64,000 nucleotides of DNA from Histidinibacterium lentulum. GTDB taxonomy: Bacteria > Pseudomonadota > Alphaproteobacteria > Rhodobacterales > Rhodobacteraceae. Positions 1 to 8,393 of the stretch are shown here, in pieces. The DNA is taken from positions 124,001 to 188,000 of the forward strand of contig NZ_ML119085.1 of NCBI RefSeq assembly GCF_003789055.1, read 5' to 3'. Position numbers and translations under genes: made by a program. The notes beneath the pieces are model-generated. The model ran no database searches, had not been told where the DNA came from, and was given only the letters and a program-made list of their open reading frames with translations. Position 1 is the stretch's first letter, and each line of letters starts with the position of its first letter.

Positions 1-411
1 TACGAGGCGGCGAAACTGCCGCGCCTGCGCTCGATGATCGAACGCACGATGAACGGCGAGGTGGTCGCCCGCGACGCCTTCCGCGACCGCGACAGGCTCA
101 AGAAGCGCGAACGCGCCTTCACCGTGCCCACCTCCATCACCTTCGACAACGACGGGTCGGAGATCTACACGATCATCGAGGTCGACACCCGCGACCGGCC
201 CGGCCTGCTCTACGATCTGACGCGCACGCTTGCCGCGGCGAATGTCTACATCGCCTCCGCCGTGGTCGCGACCTACGGCGAACAGGTGGTGGACAGCTTC
301 TACGTCAAGGACCTCTTCGGCCTGAAATTCCACGCCGAGAACCGCCAGAAGGCCCTCGAACGCCGCCTGCGCGAGGCCATCGCCCGCGGCGCGGAACGCG
401 CCGCCGAATGA
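1..411 (+). CDS. glnD: GlnD, PII uridylyltransferase/uridylyl-removing enzyme (C-terminal fragment)
   Basis: This is the 3' end of a gene entering from the left edge; the frame is open from base 1 to the TGA at 409-411. The visible 136 residues contain the last ACT domain: a strand reading YTIIEV, then DRPGLLYDLTRTLA, then AAANVYIASAVVATYGEQVVD and a short basic tail. GlnD adds UMP to PII proteins and removes it in response to glutamine sensed by the ACT domains, so it sits at the top of nitrogen control in the cytoplasm. The catalytic nucleotidyltransferase and HD domains lie outside the window. The following gene is murJ, the usual neighbour in Rhodobacteraceae, which supports the call. Confidence 0.93.
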   Translation, partial: YEAAKLPRLRSMIERTMNGEVVARDAFRDRDRLKKRERAFTVPTSITFDNDGSEIYTIIEVDTRDRPGLLYDLTRTLAAANVYIASAVVATYGEQVVDSFYVKDLFGLKFHAENRQKALERRLREAIARGAERAAE

Positions 412-460
412 AGCATCTTCTGGAAGATGCTGGGGCCGAACGATCTTCTAGAAGATCGTT
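412..460. repeat. Two tandem palindromes between glnD and murJ
   Basis: Directly after the glnD stop are two palindromes in a row. The first (412-431) has 9-bp arms, AGCATCTTC and GAAGATGCT, around TG. The second (439-460) is a perfect 22-bp palindrome whose arms read AACGATCTTCT and AGAAGATCGTT. Both share the inner ATCTTC/GAAGAT arms and are clearly less GC-rich than the flanks. They could be tandem hairpins ending glnD (no T-run follows), a double operator for murJ, or copies of a dispersed repeat. I saw no further copy in this window. Confidence 0.6.
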
Positions 461-481
461 GCCGCGAAACCTTGAGAAAGC

Positions 482-2083
482 ATGAAACCGATCCGCCTCA
501 TGGCCGGGTTCTTCACCGTCGGCCTCTGGACACTGCTCAGCCGGGTCTTCGGCTTCGCACGCGACATCCTGATCGCGGGCATCCTCGGAACCGGCGCGGT
601 GGCCGAGGCCTTCTTCGTCGCCTTCGCGCTCCCGAACATGTTCCGCCGCTTCTTCGCCGAGGGCGCCTTCAACATGGCCTTCGTGCCGATGTTCTCGAAG
701 AAGCTCGAGCGGGGCGAGGATGCGGCAGGCTTCGCCTCCGACGCCTTCGCGGGCCTCGCCACCGTCCTGATCGCCCTGACCACCCTCGCCCTGGTCTTCA
801 TGCCGTGGCTGGTGCTCGCCATGGCGGCGGGCTTCGCCGGGGACGAACGCCTGCCGATCGCCACCGCCATGGGCCGCATCGTCTTTCCCTACATCCTCTT
901 CATCTCGCTCGCGGCGCTCCTCTCTGGGGTGCTCAACGCCACCGGCCGCTTCGCCGCCGCCGCAGCCGCGCCCGTGCTGCTCAACGTCATCCTCGTCGCC
1001 GCGCTGCTGCTGGCCGACCGCGCCGATCTCGGCAGCCTCGCGATCTCCCGGCCCGAGGGCGCGGCGCTCGACACGCTGCAGCACGGCACCCTGCTCTCCA
1101 TCGGCGTTCTCGTCGCCGGCGTGGCCCAGCTCGCACTGCTCTGGATCGCCGCCCACCGTGCGGGCTTCACGATCCGCCTGCGCCGCCCCCGCCTCACACC
1201 CGAGCTGAAGCGGCTGGCGATCATCGCCGCCCCCGCCGCCCTCGCCGGCGGCGTGGTGCAGGTCAACCTCCTCGTGGGCCGCCAGGTCGCCAGCTTCTTC
1301 GACGGCGCCATCGCCTGGCTGGCGCTGGCGGACCGGCTCTACCAGCTGCCCCTCGGGGTGGTGGGCATCGCCGTGGGCATCGTGCTCCTGCCCGATCTCT
1401 CCCGCCGCCTCGCGGCCGGAGACGACGCGGGCGGGCGCGACGCCTTCAACCGCGCTTGCGAGATCTCGCTCGCGCTCACCGTCCCGGCAGCCGTGGCCCT
1501 GGTGGCGATCCCCGGCCCCCTCGTCTCGGTCCTTTTCGAGCGCGGCGCCTTCGGGGCGGAGGATACCGCCGCCACTGCGCTCGCCGTCGCCATCTACGGC
1601 GCCGGCCTGCCCGCCTTCGTGCTTCAGAAGGCGCTGCAACCGGTGTTCTTCGCCCGCTCGGACACCCGCACGCCGTTCCGGGCCGCGCTCTGGGCGATGC
1701 TCGTCAACGTGGGCCTCGCCATCGGCCTCGCGCCGCTCATCGGCTTCTCCGCCGCCGCCTGGGGCACGACGCTCGCGGGCTGGGCCATGGTGGCCATCCT
1801 CGCCCGGCGCGCCCGCTCCCTCGGCGATGCCGCGAAACCGGACGCGCGGCTGAAACGCCGCCTGCCGCGCATCCTCCTCGCCTCCGCGATCATGGGTGCC
1901 GTGCTCTTCGCCGTCCATCTGCTGACCGCGCCTGCCTATCAGCCCGGCGGCCCGCGCGGCCTCGCCCTCGCCGGCCTCGTTCTTCTCGGGATCGCGGTCT
2001 ATTTCACCGCTGCGCAGATGCTGGGCGCGCTCAGGCTCTCCGAACTGCGGGGCGCCCTGCGCCGCCGGCCTAGCGCGCCCTGA
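482..2083 (+). CDS. murJ: MurJ, lipid II flippase
   Basis: This 533-residue inner-membrane protein of the MOP superfamily has about 14 hydrophobic segments. It moves lipid II, the undecaprenyl-linked peptidoglycan precursor, to the periplasmic face. The N-terminal motif SRVFGFARD (residues 20-28) carries the conserved arginines of the first helix, and FRRFFAEGAFNMAFVP matches the RRLFAEGAF signature of the family. The length fits MurJ/MviN. The ATG at 482 is preceded by a weak GAGAAAG. The gene follows glnD after 70 bp of palindromic DNA, and its last 14 bases overlap the 3' end of the opposite-strand rhomboid gene. Confidence 0.95.
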   Translation: MKPIRLMAGFFTVGLWTLLSRVFGFARDILIAGILGTGAVAEAFFVAFALPNMFRRFFAEGAFNMAFVPMFSKKLERGEDAAGFASDAFAGLATVLIALTTLALVFMPWLVLAMAAGFAGDERLPIATAMGRIVFPYILFISLAALLSGVLNATGRFAAAAAAPVLLNVILVAALLLADRADLGSLAISRPEGAALDTLQHGTLLSIGVLVAGVAQLALLWIAAHRAGFTIRLRRPRLTPELKRLAIIAAPAALAGGVVQVNLLVGRQVASFFDGAIAWLALADRLYQLPLGVVGIAVGIVLLPDLSRRLAAGDDAGGRDAFNRACEISLALTVPAAVALVAIPGPLVSVLFERGAFGAEDTAATALAVAIYGAGLPAFVLQKALQPVFFARSDTRTPFRAALWAMLVNVGLAIGLAPLIGFSAAAWGTTLAGWAMVAILARRARSLGDAAKPDARLKRRLPRILLASAIMGAVLFAVHLLTAPAYQPGGPRGLALAGLVLLGIAVYFTAAQMLGALRLSELRGALRRRPSAP

Positions 2084-2747
2084 TCCGCCGCATCAGCGCG
2101 GCCCAGCCCCCCGGCGCCAGAAGTGGCGTCAGCACGAAGCCCGTCGCGAAACCGGCAAGATCCGCGATCCACGACAGGTCCGCCCCGAAGAGCGCGGCGA
2201 AGACCAGCTGGATCGCCACCAGCACGCCAATGAGCCGGAACGCCGCGAGTTGCCGCTCCCCCGCCCGGCCCAGCGCCACGAAGACGAGCGCCGTGTAGGC
2301 CCCGATCAGCCCGTAGGCCGCCGGGTAGGATCCATAGAGCGGAACGTTCTGCTGCACCGCGACACCGAAGACGAGCGCCCCCGTCACCGTCGACATCCCC
2401 ACGACGACCGTAAGCCCGAGGCCGTCCAGCACCTCGCCCGCGAACTTGCCCATCGCCAGTAGGATGACGATGCCGAAGGCCGCGTGGCCGAGCGACCCGT
2501 GCACGAAGATGTAGCTGACGAACCGCATCAGGACCTCGGGCGCCAGCACCCCCCGCTCGAACACCAGCTCCACGACCCTCGGCGCGAAGGCGAACCGCTC
2601 CACCGCCTCGAGCCGCCAGCCGATCCCCTGGGGCCCGCCCAGGAACCCCGACTGCGCGAGGCCCAGCACCGCCTCCGCGGCGACCATGGCCAGCGCCAGC
2701 ACCAGGATCACCGGCGGCAGCGGATTGAACGGCGACTGATCCTGCAC
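2070..2747 (-). CDS. Rhomboid-fold membrane protein, probably not a protease
   Basis: This 225-residue protein has about six membrane segments and the general rhomboid layout. The loop-1/helix-2 region FVHGSLGHAAFG (residues 81-92) resembles the H-x3-H-x3-N box, but the final Asn is Gly. The serine motif GxSG before YGLIGA reads G-S-Y-P-A-A, so Tyr141 occupies the nucleophile position. The last-helix AHLxGFxxG motif reads ADLAGFATG, with Asp196 in place of His. By family knowledge a rhomboid without Ser and His cannot cleave, so I infer a pseudoprotease. It converges on murJ and is divergent from trpS. Confidence 0.8.
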   Translation of the reverse strand: MQDQSPFNPLPPVILVLALAMVAAEAVLGLAQSGFLGGPQGIGWRLEAVERFAFAPRVVELVFERGVLAPEVLMRFVSYIFVHGSLGHAAFGIVILLAMGKFAGEVLDGLGLTVVVGMSTVTGALVFGVAVQQNVPLYGSYPAAYGLIGAYTALVFVALGRAGERQLAAFRLIGVLVAIQLVFAALFGADLSWIADLAGFATGFVLTPLLAPGGWAALMRRIRAR

Positions 2748-2836
2748 GGCCCTGCCCTTCGCTTGACGCGTCCCGGCGCCGTGGGTAAGCGACCCCGGCC
2801 CCGAAGACCAGTCCGGACCCCGATGGAGCGCCGCCC

Positions 2837-3898
2837 ATGACCCCCGCCGATGACGCGCCCAGGCCCCTCGCCGGGGCCGCGACCCGCTTCACCCCCCGCG
2901 TCTTCTCGGGGATCAAGCCGTCGGGCGGCCTGACCCTCGGCAACTACCTCGGCGCGATCAAGCGCTTCGTCGAGACCCAGAACGCCGGGACCGACAGCGT
3001 CTTCTGCGTCGTCGACCTGCACGCCATCACCGTCTGGCAGGACCCGGACGAACTCGCCCGCGCCACGCGCGAGGTGGCGGCGGGCTACCTCGCCTCCGGG
3101 ATCGACCCCGAACGCGCGATCCTCTTCAACCAGAGCCAGGTCCACGAACACGCGGAACTCGGCTGGATCTTCAACTGCGTCGCCCGGGTGGGCTGGATGA
3201 ACCGCATGACGCAGTTCAAGGAAAAGGCCGGCAAGAACGCCGAGAAACAGTCGCTGGGCCTCTATGCCTATCCCTCCCTCATGGCCGCCGACATCCTGCT
3301 CTACCTCGCCACTCACGTCCCCGTGGGCGAGGACCAGAAGCAGCATGTCGAACTCACCCGCGACATCGCCGCGAAGTTCAACCACGACTACGGCGTCGAC
3401 CACTTCCCCCTGACCGAGCCCGTCATCGAGGGCCCCGCCACCCGGGTGATGAACCTGCGCGACGGCTCGAGGAAGATGTCGAAATCCGGCGAGTCGGACA
3501 TGGAACGCATCAACATGACCGACGATGCCGACACGATCTCGAAGAAGTTCCGCAAGGCGCGAACCGATCCCGCCCCCCTGCCCGAGACGCTCGAGGGGCT
3601 CGCGGAGCGGCCCGAGGCGCGCAACCTCGTCGGCATCTACGCCGCCCTCTCGGACAGCACCGCCGAGCAGGTGATCGCCGACCATGCGGGCGCCGGCTGG
3701 GGCGCCTTCAAGCCCGCCCTCGCCGATCTCGCGGTGGAGAAACTCGCCCCCATCGCCGCCGAAATGCGTCGCATGATGGACGACCCCGCCGAGATCGACC
3801 GCATCCTCGCCCGCGGCGCCGACCGCGCCCGCGAGATCGCGGCGCCCGTGCTGACGCGGACCTATGAGATCGTGGGACTGGTTGGCCGCGGCCGTTGA
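2837..3898 (+). CDS. trpS: Tryptophanyl-tRNA synthetase
   Basis: This class-I aminoacyl-tRNA synthetase charges tRNA-Trp in the cytoplasm. The 353 residues fit the bacterial enzyme. The HIGH-equivalent TLGNYLG is at residues 33-39 after FSGIKPSGG, and the KMSKS loop follows DGSR near residue 213. The conserved MAADILLY and VGEDQKQH segments, which bind tryptophan and adenylate, are intact. The ATG at 2837 lies about 90 bp from the divergent rhomboid gene, so both promoters must sit in that short gap. The gene ends immediately before a stand-alone VOC gene. Confidence 0.97.
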   Translation: MTPADDAPRPLAGAATRFTPRVFSGIKPSGGLTLGNYLGAIKRFVETQNAGTDSVFCVVDLHAITVWQDPDELARATREVAAGYLASGIDPERAILFNQSQVHEHAELGWIFNCVARVGWMNRMTQFKEKAGKNAEKQSLGLYAYPSLMAADILLYLATHVPVGEDQKQHVELTRDIAAKFNHDYGVDHFPLTEPVIEGPATRVMNLRDGSRKMSKSGESDMERINMTDDADTISKKFRKARTDPAPLPETLEGLAERPEARNLVGIYAALSDSTAEQVIADHAGAGWGAFKPALADLAVEKLAPIAAEMRRMMDDPAEIDRILARGADRAREIAAPVLTRTYEIVGLVGRGR

Positions 3899-3997
3899 CA
3901 ATTGTTGCGCGGCAGTGCACATATCTACCCCCAATCGCCGCAAGTTGTGCGAAGCTGTCCTCCCTGCTATCTGCTCCGGTAGAACAGGAGAGCAGCC

Positions 3998-4495
3998 ATG
4001 CCCCAAAGCAAGGACCATACCGCCCCAGCCGGCGCCCGCCTCGGCCATGTCCACCTGAAGGTCGCCGATCTCGACCGCGCCATCGCCTTCTATTCCGGCG
4101 TTCTGGGTTTCGCCGTGACCCAGCGCTACGGCTCCCGGGCGGCCTTCCTCGCCGCGGGCGACTACCACCACCATATCGGCCTCAACACCTGGGAGAGCGC
4201 GGGCGGCACGCCGCCGCCCCCCGGTCATACCGGCCTCTACCACTCCGCGTTCCTCTACCCGACGCGCAGGGATCTCGGCGCGGCCATCAGGGCGGTGCTC
4301 GAGGCGGGCATCCCCCTCGACGGCGCGGCCGACCATGGCGTGAGCGAGGCCGTCTACCTGCGCGATCCCGACGGCAACGGCGTGGAACTCTACGCCGACA
4401 AGCCGCCCGAGGACTGGCCGCGCGACGCCGGGGGCAATCTCGCCATGGTCAACGACCGCCTCGACGTCGCCGCCCTCGTCGCGCTCGCAGACTGA
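3998..4495 (+). CDS. VOC-family (glyoxalase/extradiol dioxygenase fold) protein
   Basis: This 165-residue single-polypeptide vicinal-oxygen-chelate protein has two beta-alpha-beta-beta-beta halves. The first starts LGHVHLKVADLDRAIAFYSGVLGF. The second ends VYLRDPDGNGVELYAD, whose Glu is a typical metal ligand; histidines in GHVHLKV and YHSAFL complete a plausible metal site. Catechol dioxygenase-like or glyoxalase-like chemistry is possible, but the substrate cannot be told from sequence. The start is supported by GGAGAG seven bases upstream. It appears monocistronic and is followed by a hairpin at 4606-4634. Confidence 0.85.
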   Translation: MPQSKDHTAPAGARLGHVHLKVADLDRAIAFYSGVLGFAVTQRYGSRAAFLAAGDYHHHIGLNTWESAGGTPPPPGHTGLYHSAFLYPTRRDLGAAIRAVLEAGIPLDGAADHGVSEAVYLRDPDGNGVELYADKPPEDWPRDAGGNLAMVNDRLDVAALVALAD

Positions 4496-4605
4496 CCGTC
4501 GTCACCCTCCTGTAACCTCCACCTGCCATGCTCCCGTCGTCCGGGCCGCTCCCGATGCGGACCGACGCCGACGGGACGCGTCCCGTCCACATCCCACCGG
4601 CGGTT

Positions 4606-4634
4606 GACGCCCGGGCTTTCCCCGCCCGGGCGTC
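4606..4634 (+). terminator. Hairpin downstream of the VOC gene
   Basis: The arms GACGCCCGGG (4606-4615) and CCCGGGCGTC (4625-4634) form a perfect 10-bp stem with a 9-nt loop. No T-run follows, as is common in this GC-rich genome. It lies between the VOC gene and the aminotransferase gene. Confidence 0.5.
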
Positions 4635-4698
4635 CTCACCGCTGGACCTTGCCCTCCCCCGCCACTAGCCTCCGCCGGCGCAGCGATCGGAGGAACAC

Positions 4699-5562
4699 AT
4701 GGCCACGGGCACCAACATCCGCACATGGTTCGAGGGCCGCTGGCACGACGGCGACGCCATGATCATGCGCGCCGCCGACCACGGCGCGTGGCTCGGCTCC
4801 TCGGTCTTCGACGGCGCGCGCTATGCCCGCGGCCTCTGCCCCGATCTCGAGGCCCATTGCGCCCGCGTGAACCGCTCCGCCGAGGCGCTGATGCTGACCC
4901 CCCACATCCCCACCGCCCGCATGGTCGAGATCGTCCGCGAAGGCCTCGCCCTCTATCCCCCGGACACACCTCTCTACATCCGCCCGATGTACTGGGGCAT
5001 CGCCTGCGGCATGTCCGCCATCGTCCCCGGCGAGGGGGAACCCGGCTTCGCCGTCTGCCTCGAGGAACTGCCCATGGCCCCGGAGGATGCCTCCGTCGCC
5101 GTGACCACCACCCGCTTCCGCCGTCCCGTGCTCGAAAGCGCGGTGGTCAACGCCAAGGCAGGCTGCCTTTACCCCAACAACGCCCGGATGCTGGCCGAGG
5201 CCCGCTCCCGCGGCTTCCAGAACGCGCTGGTCACCGACGCCATGGGCAACCTCGCCGAAAGCGCAACCGCCAACGTCTTCCTCGTGAAGGACGGCGAGGT
5301 CTTCACCCCCATCCCCAACGGCACCTTCCTCGCCGGCATCACCCGCGCCCGCCACATCTCCAATCTCAAGGCAGACGGTATCGCGGTCCACGAAACCGTC
5401 CTGACCATGGACGACGCCCGCGACGCCGACGAGATCTTCCTGTCGGGCAACATGAACAAGGTCACCCCGGTGACCCGCTTCGACGACCGCCACTACCAGG
5501 TCGGCCCGGTGACGAAACGCGCCCGCGCGCTCTACTGGGACTGGGCCGCCGGCGCGGGCTGA
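4699..5562 (+). CDS. Branched-chain-type aminotransferase (class IV PLP)
   Basis: This 287-residue fold-type IV PLP enzyme probably interconverts branched-chain amino acids and 2-oxo acids with glutamate/2-oxoglutarate. The Schiff-base lysine is about residue 153 in VVNAKAGCLYPNN. The cofactor phosphate-binding segments NLAESATANVF and TFLAGITR are present. It is shorter than IlvE (about 305) and lacks some IlvE motifs, so a D-amino acid or general class-IV aminotransferase is the alternative. The ATG is preceded by GGAGGAACAC. It converges on the amine-oxidase-like gene at 5665. Confidence 0.85.
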   Translation: MATGTNIRTWFEGRWHDGDAMIMRAADHGAWLGSSVFDGARYARGLCPDLEAHCARVNRSAEALMLTPHIPTARMVEIVREGLALYPPDTPLYIRPMYWGIACGMSAIVPGEGEPGFAVCLEELPMAPEDASVAVTTTRFRRPVLESAVVNAKAGCLYPNNARMLAEARSRGFQNALVTDAMGNLAESATANVFLVKDGEVFTPIPNGTFLAGITRARHISNLKADGIAVHETVLTMDDARDADEIFLSGNMNKVTPVTRFDDRHYQVGPVTKRARALYWDWAAGAG

Positions 5563-5664
5563 GCAGACCCGGCCGCTTCTGCGATTCCCTGCTCCTTTCG
5601 CCGCTGCACGGCGGGACCATGGCCCCTCGGCCGTGAACATGAGGTGAATCGCGACAGGTCGCCT

Positions 5665-6897
5665 TCAGCCCAGCGCGGCCAGAACCTGCCCGGCCACGTC
5701 TTCCCCGGACAACCGGGCGCCGGCGCAGGTCTGCTTCAGCGGTCCGGCCAGATGCTCGCCCGCGAAAAAGACACGGTCGCCGACGGACCGGCCGGCACGC
5801 TCCCGCGCCGCCGCCTTGCCCGGGCGGGCCACCGCATAGGCCCCGCGAACCCAGCGGTCCGAGGACCAGTCCGTCATCCGCCCTCCCGACACATGCCGGC
5901 GCATGTCACTGCCGAAGATCTCCGCAAGCCGGTTCGTGGCGAAATCCACCGCCGCGGCCTCGCCCGCCGCTTCCAACTCCCAGGCGAAATCGCCGCCGAC
6001 GAAGCCGACCATCAGGTCCATGTCGAACGGAAAGGACAGAAAGAAGATGTCGTGCCGCGCATGGCGTTCGATCAGCAGGTCATCGAACGGGCTCAGGCCC
6101 AGCCGCGTGCCCGAAATCTGCAGCGGGATCTTGGTCAACAGTCCCATCGGCAGGTCGAACAGCGCCTCGACCTGGTCCTCCGGCAGGGTCGGGGTGAACC
6201 GGATCTCGTCAAAGGCCAGCACGGCGGGCGAAGCGGTGCAGATGCAGGCCCGCGCGCGCAGCCAGCCCCAGTCGCCCGACACCTCGACCCCGCTGCCCGA
6301 CCAGTCGACCCGCCGCACCGCATGGTTCAGCCGCACCGGCAGATCCCCAGCCCAATGTGCGACAAGCGCCCCGAAGCCCTGCTTCGTGAAGTAGTTGGGT
6401 TCGAGATCTGCCGCCGCCCTGTAGTCCTCGACGGAGATCTCGTCGTCGTCCTTGCCGAAATCCATGGGCCCCGAGAAGGTCGAATGGGCCCTCAGGCAGT
6501 GGCAATCCGCGATCAGCGAAGACAGCCGGTCGTCAGGCCCGTCATGGGCCTCGAGGCAGGCCTCGAGCGCCGCCTCGGCCTCCCGGAGCCGCTCCATCTC
6601 GTCGGGGGTCGCCTTGCGCGCCCCGAAGTAGAGATGATCGAGCGCCATGTCGTGATGATAAAGCTCCCACCCTGCGGCCTGTGCCTCCGGGAAGAAAGGA
6701 TTGCGATCCGCCGCGTGCAGCCAGGCGCAGCCGATGTCGAAGGGCATCCCGAACCAGTCCGAACTGGTCCAGGCGCGGCCGCCGATGCGGGCGCCGGCCT
6801 CGAGGACCACGACGCTCTTCCCGGCGGCCATCAGCTGCCCGGCGGCGCCGATGCCGGCCGCCCCCGCTCCGATGATCGCGACATCGAACTCGGCCAT
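5665..6897 (-). CDS. FAD-dependent amine-oxidase-like oxidoreductase
   Basis: This 410-residue flavoprotein of the monoamine oxidase/phytoene desaturase superfamily starts with the dinucleotide fold VAIIGAGAAGIGAAG (GxGxxG at residues 10-15), the VVVLEAG strand and the RIGGRAWT motif. Near the C-terminus, VFFAGEHLAG is the second FAD-contacting motif, and GAYAVARPG is typical of the flavin amine oxidase core. The substrate is unknown. A good ribosome site (GAGGGG) precedes the ATG at 6897. The gene reads away from a roughly 320-bp intergenic region shared with the small VOC gene at 7220. Confidence 0.85.
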   Translation of the reverse strand: MAEFDVAIIGAGAAGIGAAGQLMAAGKSVVVLEAGARIGGRAWTSSDWFGMPFDIGCAWLHAADRNPFFPEAQAAGWELYHHDMALDHLYFGARKATPDEMERLREAEAALEACLEAHDGPDDRLSSLIADCHCLRAHSTFSGPMDFGKDDDEISVEDYRAAADLEPNYFTKQGFGALVAHWAGDLPVRLNHAVRRVDWSGSGVEVSGDWGWLRARACICTASPAVLAFDEIRFTPTLPEDQVEALFDLPMGLLTKIPLQISGTRLGLSPFDDLLIERHARHDIFFLSFPFDMDLMVGFVGGDFAWELEAAGEAAAVDFATNRLAEIFGSDMRRHVSGGRMTDWSSDRWVRGAYAVARPGKAAARERAGRSVGDRVFFAGEHLAGPLKQTCAGARLSGEDVAGQVLAALG

Positions 6898-7219
6898 GGC
6901 ACCCCTCGCTTCCGGATATTTTCCGTTACGTTAAGTACGATCCCACGACCGGTAAAGCGGTTTTGCCGACCCTCGGCGCGGTCTTGTCTCCGCACCGACC
7001 GGATCGGATCGGGCGTGCGGGCGACCTCCCCGTTTCCTCGCCTCTGTCAGGCCGATTGCCCCCGTCGCCGTCACCACCACCCGCTTCCGCAACTGACAAA
7101 CATACCGACCCTATGGTATTTTCTGGAATGCCAGGAACGACGCAGACAGGGCGCGGGACAGCCTGACCCATCTGCGGCGTTACCCGGAACTTCTGCTCAA
7201 ACTGCGAGGGAGACATCAG
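6898..7219. other. Divergent intergenic region, no gene seen
   Basis: These 322 bases separate the leftward flavoprotein from the rightward PhnB-like gene and should hold both promoters. It is relatively AT-rich at the left end (GGATATTTTCCGTTACG near 6915) and again near 7105-7130. The short frames inside lack ribosome sites and recognisable content. I see no hairpin strong enough to call. Confidence 0.5.
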
Positions 7220-7684
7220 ATGTCTGAAAAACTGTCAGTGACCACATGCCTGTGGTTCGAGAACAAGGGCATCGAAGCCGCACGCTTCTATGTCTCTCTC
7301 ATCCCCGATAGCCGTCTGCTGACCGACGCAGCCGTTGGCGACAGCCCCATGATCGTGGATTTCGAGCTGGCCGGGTCGCCTTACCGCATCCTCAATGGCG
7401 GTCCGCACTACAAGCTCAACCCCGCCTGTTCGATCGCCGTCACGACGCCGGGTCAGGCCGAAACCGACCGTATCTGGGATGCGCTCGTCGACGATGGCGG
7501 CGAAGCAGGTCGCTGCGGCTGGCTGATCGACCGGTGGGGCGTGTCCTGGCAAGTGGTCCCCGCTGAGCTTGCAACCATGCTCGGCGCGTCGGATCGCGAA
7601 GCCGCTGCCCGCGCTCAGGAGGCCATGATGGGCATGAGCAGGATCGACATCGAAAAGATGCAGGCTGCATTCGAAGCAGGGTGA
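7220..7684 (+). CDS. PhnB-like VOC protein (3-demethylubiquinone methyltransferase-like fold)
   Basis: This 154-residue small VOC protein belongs to the family often labelled PhnB or 3-demethylubiquinone-9 methyltransferase. It opens with VTTCLWFENKGIEAARFYVSLIPDS, and the second half ends GWLIDRWGVSWQVVPAELATML, the family hallmark. Known members are domain-swapped dimers with no proven general activity, so the historical methyltransferase name should not be trusted. A strong GAGGGAGA ribosome site precedes the ATG. Its third-position GC bias is visibly weaker than that of its neighbours, which hints at later acquisition but is weak evidence. Confidence 0.8.
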   Translation: MSEKLSVTTCLWFENKGIEAARFYVSLIPDSRLLTDAAVGDSPMIVDFELAGSPYRILNGGPHYKLNPACSIAVTTPGQAETDRIWDALVDDGGEAGRCGWLIDRWGVSWQVVPAELATMLGASDREAAARAQEAMMGMSRIDIEKMQAAFEAG

Positions 7685-7850
7685 TTTCTTCTGGCCGAAA
7701 GAAGCGGTTATCCGACGAAACGCGCCGCGTGCTCGTGTCGTCCGCACACCGGACGTCCGCCCAAGCCGCCACGACCGACCGCTCCCCGCTTCCCCGCCCC
7801 TCGACACCGCCCCTCGCCCCCGCCACACTCTCCCGGCAGGGAGGTGCCCC

Positions 7851-8306
7851 ATGCGCAAGTTCCTCGTCGTCCTCGACGACAGCCGCGAATGCCTGAATGC
7901 CATGCGCTTCGCCGCCATGCGCGCGTCGAAATCGGGCGGCGGCGTGACCGTGCTCTCGGTGATCCCGCCCGAGGAGTTCAACCACTGGGTCGGCGTCGGA
8001 GAGATCATGCGCGCCGAGGCCCGCGAGCGGATCGAGGTCCATTTCGAGGTCTTCGCCAAGTGGATGCGCGACCGGCAGGGCATCGACCCGGAACTGGTGA
8101 TCCGCGAGGGCGAGCCCGTGCCCGAGATCCTCGCCCAGGTGCAGGACGACCCCGAGATCGGCATCCTCGTCCTCGGCGCCGCCTCCGACAAGAAGGGCCC
8201 CGGCCCCCTCGTCACGCAGCTCTCGCGCCAGGCCGGCAGCCTGCCGGTGCCCATAACCATCGTCCCCGGCGACATCTCCCGCGAGCGGCTCGAGGCGATC
8301 ACCTGA
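7851..8306 (+). CDS. Universal stress protein (UspA family)
   Basis: This 151-residue UspA-fold protein begins MRKFLVVLDDSRECLNAMRFA, the first strand and helix of the fold, and contains ILVLGAASDKKGPGPLVTQL. The latter resembles, but does not strictly match, the G-x2-G-x9-G-S/T ATP loop. It is probably a cytoplasmic stress-related nucleotide-binding protein. The ribosome site GGGAGG lies seven bases before the ATG. It sits about 90 bp upstream of the NfuA-like gene, but the Irr-like box between them suggests the next gene has its own promoter. Confidence 0.88.
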   Translation: MRKFLVVLDDSRECLNAMRFAAMRASKSGGGVTVLSVIPPEEFNHWVGVGEIMRAEARERIEVHFEVFAKWMRDRQGIDPELVIREGEPVPEILAQVQDDPEIGILVLGAASDKKGPGPLVTQLSRQAGSLPVPITIVPGDISRERLEAIT

Positions 8307-8317
8307 CCCGCCCCGGG

Positions 8318-8333
8318 TTTAGAATCATTCCAA
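8318..8333 (+). promoter_or_regulatory. Candidate Irr box (iron control element)
   Basis: TTTAGAATCATTCCAA at 8318-8333 matches the ICE/Irr consensus TTTAGAA-N3-TTCTAA of alphaproteobacteria with one mismatch. It is 61 bp upstream of the ATG of the NfuA-like Fe-S carrier gene, in a locally AT-rich stretch. Irr acts under iron limitation, and Fe-S assembly genes are among its known targets in Rhizobiales and Rhodobacterales. The assignment rests on motif and target function only. Confidence 0.6.
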
Positions 8334-8393
8334 GCAATCTTGATTTCTTCGGTCGGATATCGCATATCTGCCCATGACAGCGGAGAGGCGCCC

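Noticed and set aside
3895-3925. TTGACA overlapping the trpS stop as a promoter for the VOC gene
   Set aside because: The -35 is perfect, but no acceptable -10 lies 16-18 bases away (CACATA is a poor match).
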